A stretch of DNA of 34,285 bases from Chloroflexota bacterium (GTDB lineage: Bacteria; Chloroflexota; Ktedonobacteria; Ktedonobacterales; Ktedonobacteraceae), in NCBI GenBank assembly GCA_902812455.1, contig CADDZH010000053.1, positions 1 through 34,285 on the forward strand. The letters run 5' to 3'. Shown here piece by piece: positions 8,241 to 16,130 of this stretch; position 1 is the first letter of the stretch, and each line of letters starts with the position of its first letter. A program made the translations under genes and the position numbers. Under the pieces are notes generated by a model. The model worked only from the letters and a program-made list of their open reading frames with translations. It was not told the origin of the DNA and searched no databases.

Positions 8241-9800
8241 ATGAAGAAACCTGAGTATAAATGGATCGCACTCTCGGTTACAACTATTGGCTCACTTATG
8301 GTAGCCCTTGACTCCACCATTGTTATTTTGGCCCTGCCAAACATGCTCCAGGACTTGCATTCTGACCTTGTGCGTATGACCTGGATTATCATGGGCTATA
8401 TTCTGGTAAGCACGGTGTTGCAACTGACCTTTGGGCGCATGGCAGATATGTTTGGGCGGGTGAGGATGTATAACCTGGGTTTCATTGTGTTTACAATTGG
8501 CTCTGTGCTTTGTGGGCTGGCACAGAGCGACTCTATGCTGATCGGCTCGCGTGTTTTACAAGGGGCCGGTGGGGCTATGCTTGCCGCCAACGCCATGGCC
8601 ATTATTACGGAGGTCTTCCCCGCAAACCAGCGCGGGCAGGCGATGGGGATCAACGCCATCACCTGGGGCGCTGGTAGTGTGCTCGGCCCGGTGCTCGGTG
8701 GGCTTATCCTGGCGGTTGCGAGTTGGCGCTGGATCTTCCTGGTCAATCTGCCCATTGGCATTATCGGGACGCTGGCAGCCTATGTACTTCTACACGATAT
8801 CGCCCCCAACCCACGTGGAGAGCGTTTCGATGTGATCGGGGCTGTACTTTTCAGTGTTGCCCTGCTCTGCCTCTTGCTTGGGATTACCGGAGGTATTGGT
8901 TCGGGATGGCTCTCGCCCCCCATTCTAGCCCTGCTCGTCATAGGTGCCATTACACTCGTCGTGTTTATTATTCGCGAGCGGCGCGTGGCATACCCGATGC
9001 TTGACCTGCATCTCTTTGACAATCGCCTGTATGCGCTCTCCGTTGCCGCGGCGACGCTGCAATCGCTGGCGATCTTCGCAGTGAATTTCTTGCTGGTTTT
9101 CTACTTGCAGGGAGTACGCGGCTATAGCCCTTTGACCACGGCATTCCTCATCCTGCCTTTGTCTATTCTCGTATCTGTTGTCGGGCCACTGGGTGGACGA
9201 TGGGCAGATCGGGTTGGCGGGGCCATTCCGGCAACGCTGGGTCTGGCCTTGCAGTCTGTCGCTTTGCTGGTACTGGCTTTCCTGACTCCCACTACTCCTT
9301 ACCTGATTCTGGCCCTGGCCCTGGTTTTGATGGGTATTGGCGGTGGCCTCTTCTGGTCGCCGAACACCAGCACAACGATGGGCGCTGCACCCCGTAACAG
9401 GCTAGGGGTGGCATCGGCAACATTGAATACAATGCGCAATGTTGGCATGGTCTTCAGTTTTGCCGTTGCGCTGGCCGTCGCGGCAGGCTCGATGCCGGCT
9501 GCATTGGTGAACCAGGTCTTTCTGGGCACGGTAGGTCACCTGGCGCCCGCCATCTCGCTCGCCTTTACCAGCGCCATGAGCCATGCCTTCATGGCTTCGA
9601 TTGCCATCTGCCTGATCGCACTTGGCTGCTCGGCTGTGCGCGGAGGGAGACGGGTACGCCCAACGCCGGCGCAACCTGAGCCTGCTAGCGTTGCTTCCGG
9701 CCCTCCTACAGTGCAGCCTGTAGGGCAACCAGTCGAGAGCGTCTCAAGCCAGCACAATGCGGCTCAACAGAGCGGTAGGGTGTCTTTGAATAGGGATTAA
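8241..9800 (+). CDS. MFS drug exporter, DHA2 (14-helix) family
   Basis: This is an inner membrane proton-coupled efflux permease of the EmrB/QacA type. The N-terminal motif LMVALDSTIVILALPNM is the DHA2 signature in the first helix (LDxTIVNVALP), and FGRMADMFGRVR is the loop 2-3 motif A. RVLQGAGGAMLAANAMAI and GITWGAGSVLGPVLGG-like segments of motifs B and C follow. About 14 hydrophobic segments can be counted, and the last 50 residues are a hydrophilic Pro/Gln/Ser-rich tail. The start is taken as ATG 8241 because GAAAGAAG (8227-8234) is well spaced from it; the ATG at 8235 lies directly on that site. Substrates cannot be predicted. No adjacent regulator gene is present; an inverted repeat upstream may be an operator. 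Confidence 0.93.
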   Translation: MKKPEYKWIALSVTTIGSLMVALDSTIVILALPNMLQDLHSDLVRMTWIIMGYILVSTVLQLTFGRMADMFGRVRMYNLGFIVFTIGSVLCGLAQSDSMLIGSRVLQGAGGAMLAANAMAIITEVFPANQRGQAMGINAITWGAGSVLGPVLGGLILAVASWRWIFLVNLPIGIIGTLAAYVLLHDIAPNPRGERFDVIGAVLFSVALLCLLLGITGGIGSGWLSPPILALLVIGAITLVVFIIRERRVAYPMLDLHLFDNRLYALSVAAATLQSLAIFAVNFLLVFYLQGVRGYSPLTTAFLILPLSILVSVVGPLGGRWADRVGGAIPATLGLALQSVALLVLAFLTPTTPYLILALALVLMGIGGGLFWSPNTSTTMGAAPRNRLGVASATLNTMRNVGMVFSFAVALAVAAGSMPAALVNQVFLGTVGHLAPAISLAFTSAMSHAFMASIAICLIALGCSAVRGGRRVRPTPAQPEPASVASGPPTVQPVGQPVESVSSQHNAAQQSGRVSLNRD

Positions 9801-9887
9801 GCGCGAGGACTTAGCTGGTACTTGCTCTTTTAAGTGGCGTCCACTATCATAGGTCATGAGATCATGTGCAGATGAAAGGAGTAGCTT

Positions 9888-10403
9888 ATGGCAATGATAC
9901 AACATGTTGTGGCGGTGGGCGTCTTTACGGACCGTGTGCAGGCGCAACGTGCCATAGACGCATTGCGGCGCGCTGGCTTCAGTGATGATGAGGTTGGCTT
10001 TTTAACACGCGCCGAGGTAGCGGACACAGGAGAGCAGGTAGCAGGCGATGCAGCCAGCGGTGCAGTTGGAGGCGGGCTTATTGGAGGAGTGCTGGGAGCG
10101 GCAGCGGCACTCCTTATTCCAGGATTTGGACCCGTGCTCGCGGGCGGCATTCTGGCTGCCGTATTAGGTGGCGCAGCGATTGGTGCAGCGGCTGGAGGCC
10201 TCATCGCCTCTCTGGTAGGCATGGGTATATCGGAGGCCGACGCCCGCTTCTACCAGCAAGAATTAGAGGCTGGCCGCACCATTGTGACGGTGAAGACAGA
10301 GAGCGGATATGATGAGGCAGTTGCCATCTTACGCCAGTATGGAGCATATGATGCAACAACACGGCCAGGTATCATCAATCCTCCCGAATCTCTGAGGCCA
10401 TGA
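9888..10403 (+). CDS. General-stress-like protein with glycine zipper
   Basis: The 171-residue protein begins with a ferredoxin-like segment VVAVGVFTDRVQAQRAIDALRRAGFSDDEV and ends with another (RTIVTVKTESGYDEAVAILRQYGA), as in the YflT/general stress protein 17M-type domain. Between them is a long Gly/Ala-rich hydrophobic stretch (about residues 55-108) of glycine-zipper character, which suggests membrane association or oligomerisation. The start ATG at 9888 has a strong AAGGAG about 6 nt upstream. It lies 87 bp after the exporter and could be co-transcribed. A short inverted repeat CATGA-GA-TCATG is found at 9855-9866. Function is not established; related proteins are often induced by salt or heat stress. 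Confidence 0.75.
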   Translation: MAMIQHVVAVGVFTDRVQAQRAIDALRRAGFSDDEVGFLTRAEVADTGEQVAGDAASGAVGGGLIGGVLGAAAALLIPGFGPVLAGGILAAVLGGAAIGAAAGGLIASLVGMGISEADARFYQQELEAGRTIVTVKTESGYDEAVAILRQYGAYDATTRPGIINPPESLRP

Positions 10404-10406
10404 AGT

Positions 10407-10970
10407 CTACTGGCCCACAGGCTCATCCGGGAAAGTGATATTAGACCCCCAGGGAGCGGGCTGATCGTGCTCCTCTATCTCTTGATAGAGGGGCGATTCG
10501 GCCATTTGAGCGAATTCTCTCAAGCGCGGTAATACCGGCAGCTCGCGTCCCAATTGCTGGAGCAAACCTGCCAGGCCTCCTCCTGGTACTTCCTCAACGC
10601 TCATTTGTACAATCCTGGAGTCGTCAAACGTATATAAGGCGTGTACCTGTGGCAAGGAAACAGCGAGGCCGGTCGCCTGTATCAAGGGGACTCCTAACAT
10701 TGGCAAGGCAAGGTCATGAGAATGAGTGCCGCTTATTTGAATGAGCGATTCTACCTTATCCCCTTCTTCATGAACATCACTCAAATTATATGAGAAGTCT
10801 GGCATAGCATCTTCCAGCTCGCTCTGGATGGCTAAAAACTCCTCCCTATCGATGGGCTGTTGGGTCCAACCACTGAAGGTAAAGTTATCGGCCATGTAAT
10901 GAGCGGCCAGAGCCTGGTCTCCCGATTGCAATGCCGTTATGAATGCTTTCACGATCTCAGTTTTATTCAT
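10407..10970 (-). CDS. NTF2/SnoaL-like fold protein
   Basis: The 187-residue protein opens with EIVKAFITALQSGDQALAAHYMADNFTFSGW, the typical first helices of SnoaL/NTF2-like proteins in which a cone-shaped pocket binds small molecules. LAIQSELEDAMPDFSYNLSDVHEEGDKVESLIQISGTH is the matching beta-sheet section. The start is chosen at ATG 10970 because GTGAGGGAAAAG lies directly upstream; a longer frame to 11003 lacks such a site and would add 11 residues. The C-terminal 50 residues, with GGGLAGLLQQLGRELP, are outside the fold. Family members are enzymes such as polyketide cyclases or ester cyclases, or simple binding proteins; which applies here is unknown. It ends 3 bp from the convergent stress-protein gene. 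Confidence 0.72.
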   Translation of the reverse strand: MNKTEIVKAFITALQSGDQALAAHYMADNFTFSGWTQQPIDREEFLAIQSELEDAMPDFSYNLSDVHEEGDKVESLIQISGTHSHDLALPMLGVPLIQATGLAVSLPQVHALYTFDDSRIVQMSVEEVPGGGLAGLLQQLGRELPVLPRLREFAQMAESPLYQEIEEHDQPAPWGSNITFPDEPVGQ

Positions 10971-11054
10971 GGTATCTTTTCCCTCACTTACGATACGATG
11001 CAATACATGCTTTGCGAATTAGGCCTTTATCCTTTGGTGTGATCTACGAGGGCA

Positions 11055-11097
11055 GGCCGATCAATCGGCGGTGGCCACGATAAATCGGGCCCTACGG
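11055..11097. repeat. Dispersed GATAAATCGG core module
   Basis: This is a solo copy of the core module GGCCGATCAATCGG-CGGTGGCCACGATAAATCGG-GCCCTACGG found in family 1 MITE-like elements. The ends are inverted (CCGAT...ATCGG) and can fold. It lies between the NTF2-like and the F420 oxidoreductase genes without the surrounding MITE ends. Confidence 0.8.
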
Positions 11098-11137
11098 CTT
11101 ACCTGCAAGGATGGAGAGCCTGCAAATTTCTTCTCTA

Positions 11138-11220
11138 ACGTGTACACGTATAACACTTGAAGAAAGGTATGCTTAGAAATAAGCATCTTTATGCGCGTAA
11201 GCGCAATGAGGTGTTATACT
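11138..11220 (+). promoter_or_regulatory. Nested inverted repeats upstream of F420-type oxidoreductase
   Basis: A 12-bp palindrome ACGTGTACACGT (11138-11149) is followed by an outer 8-bp arm TATAACAC (11149-11156) that pairs exactly with GTGTTATA (11211-11218). Inside are two perfect hairpins: ATGCTTA-GAAA-TAAGCAT (11169-11186), extendable by AAAG/CTTT with a 2-nt bulge, and TGCGC-GTAA-GCGCA (11192-11205). Both loops fit GNRA. An extended -10 TG-T-TATACT at 11212-11220 overlaps the outer arm. Either this is a structured leader RNA transcribed from TATAAC near 11149, or the repeats are operator DNA at a promoter starting near 11227. The sequence alone does not decide. Confidence 0.5.
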
Positions 11221-11263
11221 ATAGCCTAGATAGTCATGAAAGGAAGCAGAGAGGAGCGACAAG

Positions 11264-12196
11264 ATGAAGTTTGGCGTATTTCTACCGATTTCGGGCCGCG
11301 CTACCGGGCCTGATACCCTGAAAGAGGCGGCGCAAAGTGCGGAAGCTCAAGGCTTCGAGGCAGTCTGGTCGGCCGATCGCGTGGTCACTCCCTGGCAGAT
11401 CAATACCTTCTATCCATACAGCGAGAATCACGAGTTTATTGTTCCGCCCGATAGACCTTTCCTGGATTCGTTCACCTGCCTGGCCTTCCTGGCTGCCTGC
11501 ACCGAGAAGATCAGGCTGGGCATCAGCGTACTGGTACTGCCCTATCGCCATCCCCTCTACTGGACGCGAGTGGCGGCTTCTATCGAACGGCTATCCAATG
11601 GACGGCTGATCATGGGTATCGGCGTCGGGTGGATGGAAGAGGAGTTTGCGGCCCTGGGAGTGCCATTCAAGGATAGGGGCAAAATGACCGATGAGCAACT
11701 CGAGATCGTTGCTCACCTCTGGAGCGAGGAGCATATCAGCTACAACGGCCAGTTCTATCGCTTCCAGGATGTGGCCTTTTATCCCAAGCCGATCCAGCAG
11801 CCGCGCATCCCGATCTGGGTCGGTGGTGAGGGTATTGCGGCACAGCGACGTACCGCGAAGTATGGCGACGCCTGGTTTCCATACTATATCACGATCACAC
11901 CCAAAGAGTTACGGGCAGGCTTTGATAATGTCTTGCGTATGGCTGCAGAGTATGGACGCGACCCACAGCAAATCCACTTTACTGCCTGCCGGCAGATCGA
12001 AGTGACGCGCGAACCTATCCCGCAAGATGAGAACTACCTGCGCGGCACGCCACAGCAACTGGTGGAAGCGCTCAAACCCTACCGCGACATTGGGCTTGAG
12101 CACCTCGCCCTCCAGTTCATCGTTCCGCGCTGGCCAGAGCGTGTGGAGCAGATCGAGCGCTTCGCCCAGGAAGTGATGCCTCACTTCCGGGAGTGA
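11264..12196 (+). CDS. LLM-class F420-dependent oxidoreductase
   Basis: The 310-residue protein is a bacterial luciferase-like TIM barrel of the group using coenzyme F420. It begins MKFGVFLPISGRATGPDTLKE, with AEAQGFEAVWSADRVV next, then LAACTEKIRLGISVLVLPYRHPL and GRLIMGIGVGWMEEEFAALGV, all standard for the TIGR03619-like subfamily. The segment IPIWVGGEGIAAQRRTAKYGDAW closes the barrel. Flavin versus F420 use is inferred from subfamily resemblance; F420-using enzymes are common in Chloroflexota. The substrate is unknown. The start ATG at 11264 is preceded by AGAGGAG about 8 nt upstream. The gene stands alone and sits behind an unusual inverted-repeat region that is likely its control element. 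Confidence 0.88.
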   Translation: MKFGVFLPISGRATGPDTLKEAAQSAEAQGFEAVWSADRVVTPWQINTFYPYSENHEFIVPPDRPFLDSFTCLAFLAACTEKIRLGISVLVLPYRHPLYWTRVAASIERLSNGRLIMGIGVGWMEEEFAALGVPFKDRGKMTDEQLEIVAHLWSEEHISYNGQFYRFQDVAFYPKPIQQPRIPIWVGGEGIAAQRRTAKYGDAWFPYYITITPKELRAGFDNVLRMAAEYGRDPQQIHFTACRQIEVTREPIPQDENYLRGTPQQLVEALKPYRDIGLEHLALQFIVPRWPERVEQIERFAQEVMPHFRE

Positions 12197-12311
12197 TCTT
12201 CCTCTCTGCTTCTGGGGGCTGTTCCAATAGGCGGTTTTGCAGGGTAGGATAGCCAGAGACGAAACACCAGCCAGAGCAGGGAAGGGAGTGATGGCACAGG
12301 ATGGGAGCGAT

Positions 12312-12330
12312 GGCAGAGGCAAGCTCTGCC
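12312..12330. terminator. Possible hairpin between convergent genes
   Basis: GGCAGAG-GCAAG-CTCTGCC forms a perfect 7-bp stem with a 5-nt loop in the gap between the oxidoreductase and the convergent pRiA4b-like gene. It has no T-run on either strand, so a terminator role is only suggested by location. The rest of the 12197-12382 gap shows nothing recognisable. Confidence 0.3.
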
Positions 12331-12382
12331 ACTACGGGGGATGGCTATGCGAGCCGTGGGCTGCCCCTTCCTTTGATTGATC

Positions 12383-13561
12383 TTAGCCGGTGTAGCCGCA
12401 CACGCCTGTTCGGGGGGAATTGACGACCGGTAAGAACCACTCTACATCCCCTACCTTCTTTGCGCATCTATCGCATAATGCCCCTTCCCAGGCAGAGAAG
12501 TAGCCAGGCTCGATCTTTGTTGCAGGCTTGCCGCACTCACGGCAAGGAATTACTGGCGGCAGGTTCCTGGCAAGGATACGCACGGGGTCTTCACTCTTCC
12601 AGAAGTACCCTTCGCGTTCGGAGATAACTCTCAAGCGCAGATCGGTTGTCGAGCCAAAATCATACTCATAGCTGAACTTATCACCAACCTTCAACACCCC
12701 GCGCAGCTCGTATCCCATATCCTGTTCTTGTGGCAGCACAAAATCTGCTAAGAGGGGAAACTGGAACATCGTATGCAGGGCGGACGCCACTTGTTCCAAC
12801 TGCTTGCGCACTTCAGGCGGCATGGCTGCCTCACCCTCGCTCTCGCCTTCAGGTGCTTCGGCCTGCAGGCGCTTTTCGATAAGCTCTAAGAAGCGCTCTT
12901 TGAATTCCTCTACCGGCATATTGGCAGCGCTTGTCTGAAACTCATCCGACAAAAGCGTATTCAAACTCTGCACCATTTCACGCGGTGACATATTCTGCAG
13001 GTCAATACCTGCCAGGTTCTGCTCTTCAGCCTCTTCTGCTCGCCCCTCTAGCTCTGACTCATCGTCGCCGTAAAATTCCTCGTTATCCTCCTCATCTTCC
13101 TCATCCTCTTCTTCGTACTCCTCGTACTCCTCTTCGCTGGCGGCTCCTTCAGCGCCATCCGGGCCTTCTAATTCTGTATTCACCAGGGAAAATCCCCCAT
13201 AAATATCCTCTTGCGCCTGCGAGAGATAGGATGTTTTGCCGATCTTGAACGCGCTCAAATGCCCGCAGCACTCCAACCAGGTATCTCTCAAGAAATCATC
13301 GAGGTCGTAGAGGGTATATAAGGCCGGCAGTTCAAGATACATCCAGTACATAGGAAGATAGGTTCCTTCAACAAGTATCTGGAATAATTTCGTCTTGCGC
13401 GGCTTCTGGGATTGCGCCGCCTTTGCTGCCTCTGCTTCGATACTCGCTTTCCGCTCTTTACAATATTTCAGGTGCTGTGTCATTTTGGACTTATCAACCT
13501 CTGCATGGCAGAAGTTGCATACACCTTTATAGGTCTCTTTTGTTGCTGTTTCTTTGGCCAT
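12383..13561 (-). CDS. pRiA4b ORF-3-like protein flanked by zinc-binding motifs
   Basis: The 392-residue protein has a zinc-finger-like motif CNFCHAEVDKSKMTQHLKYC at 15-34 and a second CRECGK...CDRCAKK at 340-366. Between them are two halves of a plasmid pRiA4b ORF-3-like domain: LFQILVEGTYLPMYWMYLEL with DLDDFLRDTWLECCGHLSAF (59-105), and KFSYEYDFGSTTDLRLRV (295-312), whose YDFG is the family hallmark. The halves are separated by an insertion of about 180 residues with a very acidic stretch (about 143-185, mostly Glu and Asp). The family is frequently found near mobile elements but its function is unknown. The zinc motifs and the acidic linker suggest binding to nucleic acid or protein. It is a single gene in its own unit; start ATG at 13561. 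Confidence 0.72.
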   Translation of the reverse strand: MAKETATKETYKGVCNFCHAEVDKSKMTQHLKYCKERKASIEAEAAKAAQSQKPRKTKLFQILVEGTYLPMYWMYLELPALYTLYDLDDFLRDTWLECCGHLSAFKIGKTSYLSQAQEDIYGGFSLVNTELEGPDGAEGAASEEEYEEYEEEDEEDEEDNEEFYGDDESELEGRAEEAEEQNLAGIDLQNMSPREMVQSLNTLLSDEFQTSAANMPVEEFKERFLELIEKRLQAEAPEGESEGEAAMPPEVRKQLEQVASALHTMFQFPLLADFVLPQEQDMGYELRGVLKVGDKFSYEYDFGSTTDLRLRVISEREGYFWKSEDPVRILARNLPPVIPCRECGKPATKIEPGYFSAWEGALCDRCAKKVGDVEWFLPVVNSPRTGVCGYTG

Positions 13562-13650
13562 AATTTGTCTCCCAATGCTACTATTCTTTCTGAGGGCATG
13601 CCCTAATGCAGTATATCACGCATGTCCAGGTTTACCGAGCAGATCCAGCA

Positions 13651-13695
13651 GGGCCGATCAATGGGCGAGGGGCGCAATGAATTGGGCCCCTACGG
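13651..13695. repeat. Diverged core module
   Basis: GGGCCGATCAATGGGCGAGG followed by GGCGCAATGAATTGGGCCCCTACGG is a diverged copy of the dispersed core. The central words have changed (ATTGGG for ATCGG) on both sides, so part of the inverted symmetry has been kept. It lies just upstream of the acetyltransferase gene. Confidence 0.65.
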
Positions 13696-13737
13696 CTTGC
13701 TCACCGTGCCGGCGTTTGCTATACTGCTTGTAACACC

Positions 13738-14301
13738 ATGAAAGTTCATAGGAGAACAGAGACAACGAGAGTAACGATCAGGCCTGCGCGCCTGGAAGAT
13801 GCCGCCGGGATCGCGAAGGTCTATGTGGAGGGATGGCGTACAACCTACCCGGGGATCGTGCCCGCTGAGTACCTTGCCAGCATGTCTTATGAGAAGCATA
13901 CCAATCGCTGGAGAGGTATTCTCAGTTCCTCCGACGGCTTTGTCTACGTAGCAGAGGATGGGCCGGGCCATATTGTGGGCTTCATCTGGGGAGGGCCGGT
14001 CCATGTAGGCGCGCCAGAATACAAGGGCGAATTGCATGTTATTTATGTGCTCAAAGGCTATCAAGGCCAGCATATTGGCCGGCGCCTGGTGCAAACGCTC
14101 GTCAAAAAGCTCCTGGAGGAGGGTATCGATTCTATGATTGTATGGGTAATTTGCGCCAATCCTTTCCGCCGGTTTTATGAAAGGCTGGGCGCAAAACTGG
14201 TGAAGATTGCTTCCTATCGCATTCCTGATACCGGTATTACCCTCGATGACTGCGGCTACGGGTGGAACGATATACATACCCTGCTCGACGAGCAGCAATA
14301 A
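13738..14301 (+). CDS. GNAT family N-acetyltransferase
   Basis: The 187-residue protein has the GNAT order: IRPARLEDAAGIAKVYVEGWRTTY at the N-terminus, FVYVAEDGPGHIVGFIWGG in the central strands, and the acetyl-CoA-binding segment KGYQGQHIGRRLVQTLVKKL (about 115-135, Q/RxxGxG/A type). VWVICANPFRRFYERLGAKLV closes the fold. It would acetylate an amine of a small molecule or protein; the substrate is unknown. No clear ribosome binding site precedes ATG 13738, so the exact start is less certain. The downstream hydrolase starts 13 bp after the stop, which suggests one transcription unit. Confidence 0.85.
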   Translation: MKVHRRTETTRVTIRPARLEDAAGIAKVYVEGWRTTYPGIVPAEYLASMSYEKHTNRWRGILSSSDGFVYVAEDGPGHIVGFIWGGPVHVGAPEYKGELHVIYVLKGYQGQHIGRRLVQTLVKKLLEEGIDSMIVWVICANPFRRFYERLGAKLVKIASYRIPDTGITLDDCGYGWNDIHTLLDEQQ

Positions 14302-14314
14302 AAGGAGATTGAGA

Positions 14315-15289
14315 GTGCCTTTGAGAAAGAATCTCTTGCTGTTGCTGGGAATATCTGCTTTAGGATTGCCAGTTGCCGGGCTGCTCTATCAAGCTATCGC
14401 CAGCGCCATTGATGCGCGCAAGTACCCACCACCGGGCCAGCTTGTAGAGGTAGGGGGCCATCGCCTGCATCTTTATTGCATGGGAAAAAAGACAGATAAA
14501 CCAACTGTCATTCTTGAGGGCGGTTTGCCCGCCACCTGTCTTGACTGGTGCAAAGTGCAGCCTGAGATAGCTCGCTTTACGCAGGTCTGCTCCTATGATA
14601 GAGCCGGCTTTGGATGGAGCGACTATGTAGCAGGACGGCGCACAGGCCAGCAAATAGTAAAGGATCTGCATACTCTGCTGGCTAATGCCGGTATTCCAGG
14701 CCCATACATCCTGGTCGGGCACTCCTTCGGCGGCTTATATACACGCTACTTCGCTGCTACCTATCCAGGTGATGTGGCGGGTCTCGTCCTGGTCGATTCA
14801 ACTCCCGAGGACTTACACCAACAAATGCCCGAACTTGCAAAGGAGAACAGGACTCTCCAGGTCACAATGACAGCAATGGCATACCTGGCTCCCTTCGGCA
14901 TACCCCGTATGTTCTTGCAAGCCGGACAGACGCCCATTAATAAGTTGAGCTATCCACCCGAAGTTTTGCCCGTCGTAAAAGCGCTTTACGCCCGACCACG
15001 TTTCTTTAAAGCAAATTCCAACGAGCTGGCTGGTTTCGACGCGACCATTGTCCAGGTGCGCGAAAGCAGGCGTAAAGCAATGTTCGGCTCTTTGCCGCTG
15101 GTCGTCCTCACGCAGCGTCCAGAAACAGAGTATGGAGATGAACATGCCGCCGGGATATGGCACACACTCCAGAAAGAATTGCTAAACCTCTCCTCCAATA
15201 GCAGGCAGATCATTGCCGAACGCAGTGGCCACTATATTCAGCTTGAACAACCGGAACTGGTGATTGATGCGATTACGTCTATGCTTTGA
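14315..15289 (+). CDS. Membrane-anchored alpha/beta hydrolase
   Basis: The 324-residue product has an N-terminal hydrophobic helix (LLLLLGISALGLPVAGLLY, about 7-25), suggesting a membrane anchor or signal sequence. The hydrolase domain follows: GGHRLHLYCMG, an oxyanion segment VILEGGLPATCLDW (65-78), the nucleophile Ser137 in GHSFGG, LVLVDSTPED after it, and His306 in SGHYIQLEQPELV as the likely catalytic histidine. The start is GTG at 14315, chosen because AAGGAG (14302-14307) sits 7 nt before it; a longer frame from 14207 would overlap the acetyltransferase. Substrate is unknown; esterase or thioesterase-type activity is plausible. It is tightly linked to the GNAT gene and the following lipoprotein gene. 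Confidence 0.85.
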   Translation: MPLRKNLLLLLGISALGLPVAGLLYQAIASAIDARKYPPPGQLVEVGGHRLHLYCMGKKTDKPTVILEGGLPATCLDWCKVQPEIARFTQVCSYDRAGFGWSDYVAGRRTGQQIVKDLHTLLANAGIPGPYILVGHSFGGLYTRYFAATYPGDVAGLVLVDSTPEDLHQQMPELAKENRTLQVTMTAMAYLAPFGIPRMFLQAGQTPINKLSYPPEVLPVVKALYARPRFFKANSNELAGFDATIVQVRESRRKAMFGSLPLVVLTQRPETEYGDEHAAGIWHTLQKELLNLSSNSRQIIAERSGHYIQLEQPELVIDAITSML

Positions 15290-15293
15290 TAAG

Positions 15294-16127
15294 ATGCAGG
15301 TCAAACGGACCTTGAACATCCAGATGCCTCTGGCGTTCATACTTTGCTTTCTCGCGGCCTGTGGCGCATTGCCATCTGTGACGGTCAATGGCACGCCGGT
15401 GATATCGCCCTCCAGTCCATCCAGCCAGGCCACGCCGCAGCTCAATATGTGGTACAAGGCGGCGCCGGGCGTCGATATTCGCTATGAAGACTGGAAAGGC
15501 CCTGGCGGCGACGAAGATACGGTCACTATCGTTCGTTTCGATTTGCATTACGTTGCGTTGAGTGTCGCCTACCAGCCTGATCATCCTTTGCTCATGAAGG
15601 AGTGGATGCAGCAGGAGCATGCCATTGCCATCATCAACGGTGGTTACTTCGATGCCGATGACCATGCTACGGCCCTGGTTGTCTCTAACGGGCAGGCTTT
15701 CGGGGAATCGTACAACGGCTTTGGCGGGATGCTCTCGGTTGATGCCCAGGGGCAGACCACCCTGCGCTCGCTGCAACAGCAGCCCTATGATCCTGGTAAC
15801 GAGCAGTTGGAGCAGGCGACCCAATCATCTCCCATGCTGGTGCTGGATGGCAAAGCCACGCAATTTTCCTCGGATGCCTCAAGCTCGCGTCGCAGCATTG
15901 TGGCTATGGATAAGCAAGGACGCCTGCTCTTCATCGTTAGCCCCAACAATGCCTTCTCGCTGGGTGAGCTGGCGGACCTGCTCGTCTCTTCAGACCTCTC
16001 CATAGTAGCGGCCCTTAATCTTGATGGCGGCGCCTCAACCGGCCTGTATGTGAACGCGGGTCGCCAGCACATCGCGATTGACTCGGCGACAAGATTGCCA
16101 TTGGTTGTGGTCGTCAAAACGAGGTAA
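15294..16127 (+). CDS. Lipoprotein with phosphodiester glycosidase (NAGPA-like) domain
   Basis: The 277-residue product has a lipoprotein signal peptide: basic MQVKR, hydrophobic MPLAFILCFLAAC with the lipobox LAAC (Cys23). The mature part contains AIAIINGGYFDADD, VVSNGQAFGESYNGFGGMLSV, SSRRSIVAMDKQGRLLFIV and ALNLDGGASTGLYV, in the order typical of phosphodiester glycosidase (NAGPA/DUF2233) domains. Such enzymes cleave sugar-phosphodiester bonds in glycans or wall polymers; the substrate here is unknown. The start is ATG 15294, 4 bp after the hydrolase stop; it lacks a good ribosome binding site and may rely on translational coupling. An earlier ATG at 15264 overlaps the hydrolase and would put extra residues before the signal peptide. 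Confidence 0.85.
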   Translation: MQVKRTLNIQMPLAFILCFLAACGALPSVTVNGTPVISPSSPSSQATPQLNMWYKAAPGVDIRYEDWKGPGGDEDTVTIVRFDLHYVALSVAYQPDHPLLMKEWMQQEHAIAIINGGYFDADDHATALVVSNGQAFGESYNGFGGMLSVDAQGQTTLRSLQQQPYDPGNEQLEQATQSSPMLVLDGKATQFSSDASSSRRSIVAMDKQGRLLFIVSPNNAFSLGELADLLVSSDLSIVAALNLDGGASTGLYVNAGRQHIAIDSATRLPLVVVVKTR

Positions 16128-16130
16128 GTT

